DNA of 64,000 nucleotides from Lepisosteus oculatus (taxonomy: Eukaryota > Chordata > Actinopteri > Semionotiformes > Lepisosteidae). A program made the position numbers and the translations under genes. Every line of letters begins with the position of its first letter. Positions within the stretch are counted from its first letter, which is position 1. The DNA lies in NCBI RefSeq assembly GCF_040954835.1, contig NC_090705.1:17186436-17250435 (forward strand). Direction: 5' to 3'. Under the pieces are notes generated by a model. The model made no database searches. It had not been told where the DNA came from and worked only from the letters and a program-made list of their open reading frames with translations. Shown piece by piece: positions 61,101-64,000 of this stretch.

Positions 61101-64000
61101 TGTTGGGTCAAAACCCAGAACTGATATTCTAAAAGACCCATTTTCACAGGATTGAGTAAAAATCAAAGTCTATATTTATCTGTTCAGTTTATTTTTGTTC
61201 ACTAAACCTTCAAAACCCCCATGATTGCCCAACCCAGGTTTATGATTAAAGACAATTAATGACGTTCCTGAAAGAAAATCTTGAAAAACATATTTCTCCA
61301 AGTCACTTGCTGTAATATGATCCGTCTTATAAATTTTGTACTTCCGTCATTCTGGGACACAGCCTGTAGGTGAGTCTGTGACATTTAGAATCATAATATA
61401 TCATGGTTAACCAGAAGTTGCCCTTTTGAAATCTGTGTGAAGGAAACCGGTGAAAGACAGTTCTCTTTTATTAGGTGCATAGCAGGAGGTCTTGAGTTGA
61501 GGGTGACTGAGATCACTCTGATGGCTGGCTTGTGGTCGGGTGTTCAGAAGTCCAAATCAGGAAGGTATATCCCTCAAAAGTAACTTCCGGGATATTTCCT
61601 CAAAGGCACAAATATAGACTAAATCTCTTAGATAAAATAGAAAACATACTCTTCAATTGTCCCAATCAAACAAGGTTGAGTCTCAGTAAACATAGGTTAG
61701 TTTGGGTGAGAATAGGTAATTAGCAGTCTATGACTCACATACTGTAGAACAACGTATTAAAAAACGCTATCACAGCAAATCAAGGTAAATTGTATATGAA
61801 TGTGTATATTGTATGTGCCCTTTATCATTAACTTGATTTGTTGCTCTCTATGCTTCCATGAATCTAAAATTCTGTTTTTATACAACAAAACACATATTTG
61901 CTGTATAAGGATTATTTATTATCAGAAAACACAATAGTTATCACTTCATTAAAATACTTCCATAGTCTTACCTCTAAGGAAAAACACTAAGTATGAAGAG
62001 TAAAACATGCAAAACATCTAAGACATTTACACAGCAGTGCATGTCCAACATTGTTCTCACATTTACAGTATGTACTGTATGTTTCAGTTCCATCCTCGTG
62101 CTCTAAATGTACAGTATGGTGGGTGCCCTCTCCTTTTTTGCTGAGTCATATTTTGTTAATTTTGTCTTCTAGTATTTAAAAGATATTAACAGGATCTTAA
62201 TTGGATAGATTCCATTGCAATCAAACCAGCACAGTGCACAACGATCATTTATAGGCCATTGTTACATGTGAAATGGAATGAACTGTTCTCTTTCTAGATC
62301 AGACAGTATGATTTTCTCAATCATTCTCTGCAGAAAGACTGTGTCCTAGAAAAATACTTTTGTCAGTGGATCTTGGAAATAGGTGTCAATCGGTGACTTC
62401 TGGGAAAAGTCTATTTTACACCAGTGTCCGGCCAAGGATGGGACACCATGAATCTACAGTAAGTGCCTCCCTACATCTTTGTAATGATACCCACTTTTAA
62501 TGCACAATATGACACATAGGGAGGTAAACATGATATCTTTTGGAAAATAATTATTTCCTTATAGCATTCATGAGTCAATTGCATTTATACCACTTATACT
62601 GCAGCTGTATGCGAAATATATTGATTGTGATATTTAAATATGCTAATTACAAAGCAAAGTTTTATGGAAAAAGACAGGAAGAAGACATGACTGCAAAGAG
62701 TGTTTTCGCTATTTTACTTTATTATGGTGCTTGAAGTACAGTCTGAGGAGTGGGAGAAACCAAAAGTATTTGTACCAGGGCCCACGATCGTCAACCTCTG
62801 TCACTGGGTGCAATCTCTCTTCTGTACCATCTATTATGCTGTGTGTTGGATAGGGGTTTTAACAACACAATACAGTGCAATCCAAAAAGGAGTGTTCTGT
62901 TACATGAACTTGAACTTGAACTTGAATGAGGACTTGAACTTGAATGCAGGAATGAGGAAGGAGAAACAAGCCATGTTTACTGAACCAGCACCTATTGTAT
63001 AAACTTCCCCATCCTGTATTAATTCCTTGTTTTCCTATGAATTGTTTTCTCCAATTTGCCAAGGGAAAGCATCCTTCCTAATTCTTTCATTCAGTATGTC
63101 AAGGTCTATAGTGACAAAGAATGCAGACTATCAGACCACCGGAGGTTCTGAAGCAGTCTCTCTTGGAGTTTTTAAAGTATGCTCAATGTGTTAGTCATTA
63201 TGAGTAAAATATTTCATTACAGCAGTGGAACAGTGAGATGAGCAAAACGTCAATAATTTGTGTGTCACCTTATCTTCCATAAATGACATAGGAGAGAGCC
63301 AAATAGAGGTTTTCTATTATGTTTCTCTAAAACTGCAATGCTCACAATTTTGTTTGAATATCCCCAACCTACTGTAAAACACTTTTAATGATATCAGTAT
63401 GATACTGCAGGCCCATGATGCATCTTGGAAACTACTACCTTGTGTGCTCTGTATGCCTGGAGAATCCTGTGTTCCAGGCTAATGGTTACTCAGCAGAAAA
63501 AAATCAATACAGTAATATTCAGTTGAGTTATTCTCAGTGATTACCTCCTTTTTCGGTGTTGATATTCCTTGTGAATTTATAAAGATGATACTTGCCATTT
63601 TTACAAATCCATCTTCAGCTTCATTAAGTTTTCCTGTTTTAATAAAGATATTTAGTACCATATATTGATAAAAGCAACCATATTTAGTGATTTAAAAACT
63701 TTAAAGTAAAACTTTCAGATAGTTTGATTGGACTTTTTCTAGTGGCCAAACTGTAATGCAATAGACATGACAAACAAATGCTCCCAAACTGTTACACAAA
63801 AACACAGAATTTCTCAAAACACATCAATCTCTTTCATCTCTTTCATCCCTTTAAGGTTGGGAAAGATTGAGGTCATTTTATAAACAAGCAGTTGTAAGCC
63901 TTTCGTGACACAGAAAAATAATTAGCTGCTCTTTCATTTATGTCATTTTAAAGTAAAATAAAGATTAGTGTTCTATTCTTGACAAACAGCCTGTAAAGCC
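58151..64000. other. Intergenic DNA beyond CEP72
   Basis: No convincing exon was found. Two open stretches on the - strand (59968-60201 and 60932-61147) resemble no family I know and lack clear splice sites. A hexamer repeat lies at 62905-62945. In human the next genes on this side are EXOC3 and SLC9A3; neither is recognisable here. Confidence 0.45.
62905..62945 (+). repeat. Short TTGAAC hexamer repeat
   Basis: Three consecutive TGAACT units are followed by TTGAATGAGGAC and two more units. It forms a 41-bp microsatellite-like run with no flanking gene. Confidence 0.7.

Noticed and set aside
1..64000. CRISPR arrays, bacterial operons, riboswitches or viral genes
   Set aside because: None is present. 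The window is eukaryotic with spliced genes, and the only repeats are transposons, SINE/LINE fragments and simple repeats.

Overview
The window is vertebrate nuclear DNA, most likely from a ray-finned fish. The introns are long, the exons have GT-AG borders, and the intergenic DNA carries fish-type Tc1/mariner, hAT, CR1/L2-like and RTE-like repeats. Three protein-coding genes could be assembled exon by exon with consistent reading phase at every junction. The species cannot be fixed from sequence alone; a gar- or bowfin-like fish or an early-branching teleost is a guess from the repeat content.

Layout: ZDHHC11 (+ strand, coding 1004-12934, polyadenylation signal near 13559) encodes a DHHC palmitoyltransferase of 434 aa in ten coding exons. 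An intergenic stretch (about 13.6-18.8 kb) follows, rich in small mobile elements, with a CTCF-like motif close to the ZDHHC11 3' end. A probable non-coding first exon of TPPP ends at 19026. A 15-kb intron leads to the TPPP coding exons (+ strand, 33925-41385, 220 aa). CEP72 is convergent with TPPP (- strand, 57611-45267, 14 coding exons, 659 aa) and has an N-terminal LRR region and a C-terminal coiled coil. From about 57.7 kb to the end I found no convincing gene.

The gene order and relative orientation (ZDHHC11 and TPPP in tandem, CEP72 convergent) match human 5p15.33. The paralogous pair ZDHHC1-TPPP3 lies at human 16q22, so ZDHHC11 rather than ZDHHC1 was chosen from the neighbours, from the long N-terminal arm of TPPP and from the first ZDHHC exon.

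Mobile DNA includes: a young, almost complete Tc1-like DD34E transposon in ZDHHC11 intron 3, broken by one frameshift; an internally deleted Tc1-like element of another TIR lineage in TPPP intron 3; a hAT transposase pseudogene in the last ZDHHC11 intron; a retroposon nested in a hAT-like MITE; a hairpin element; CR1/L2-like LINE remnants; several RTE-like fragments; and tRNA-derived SINE pieces. Nothing here looks like a new multi-gene system. The points of interest are gene structure, conserved synteny and the history of the mobile elements.
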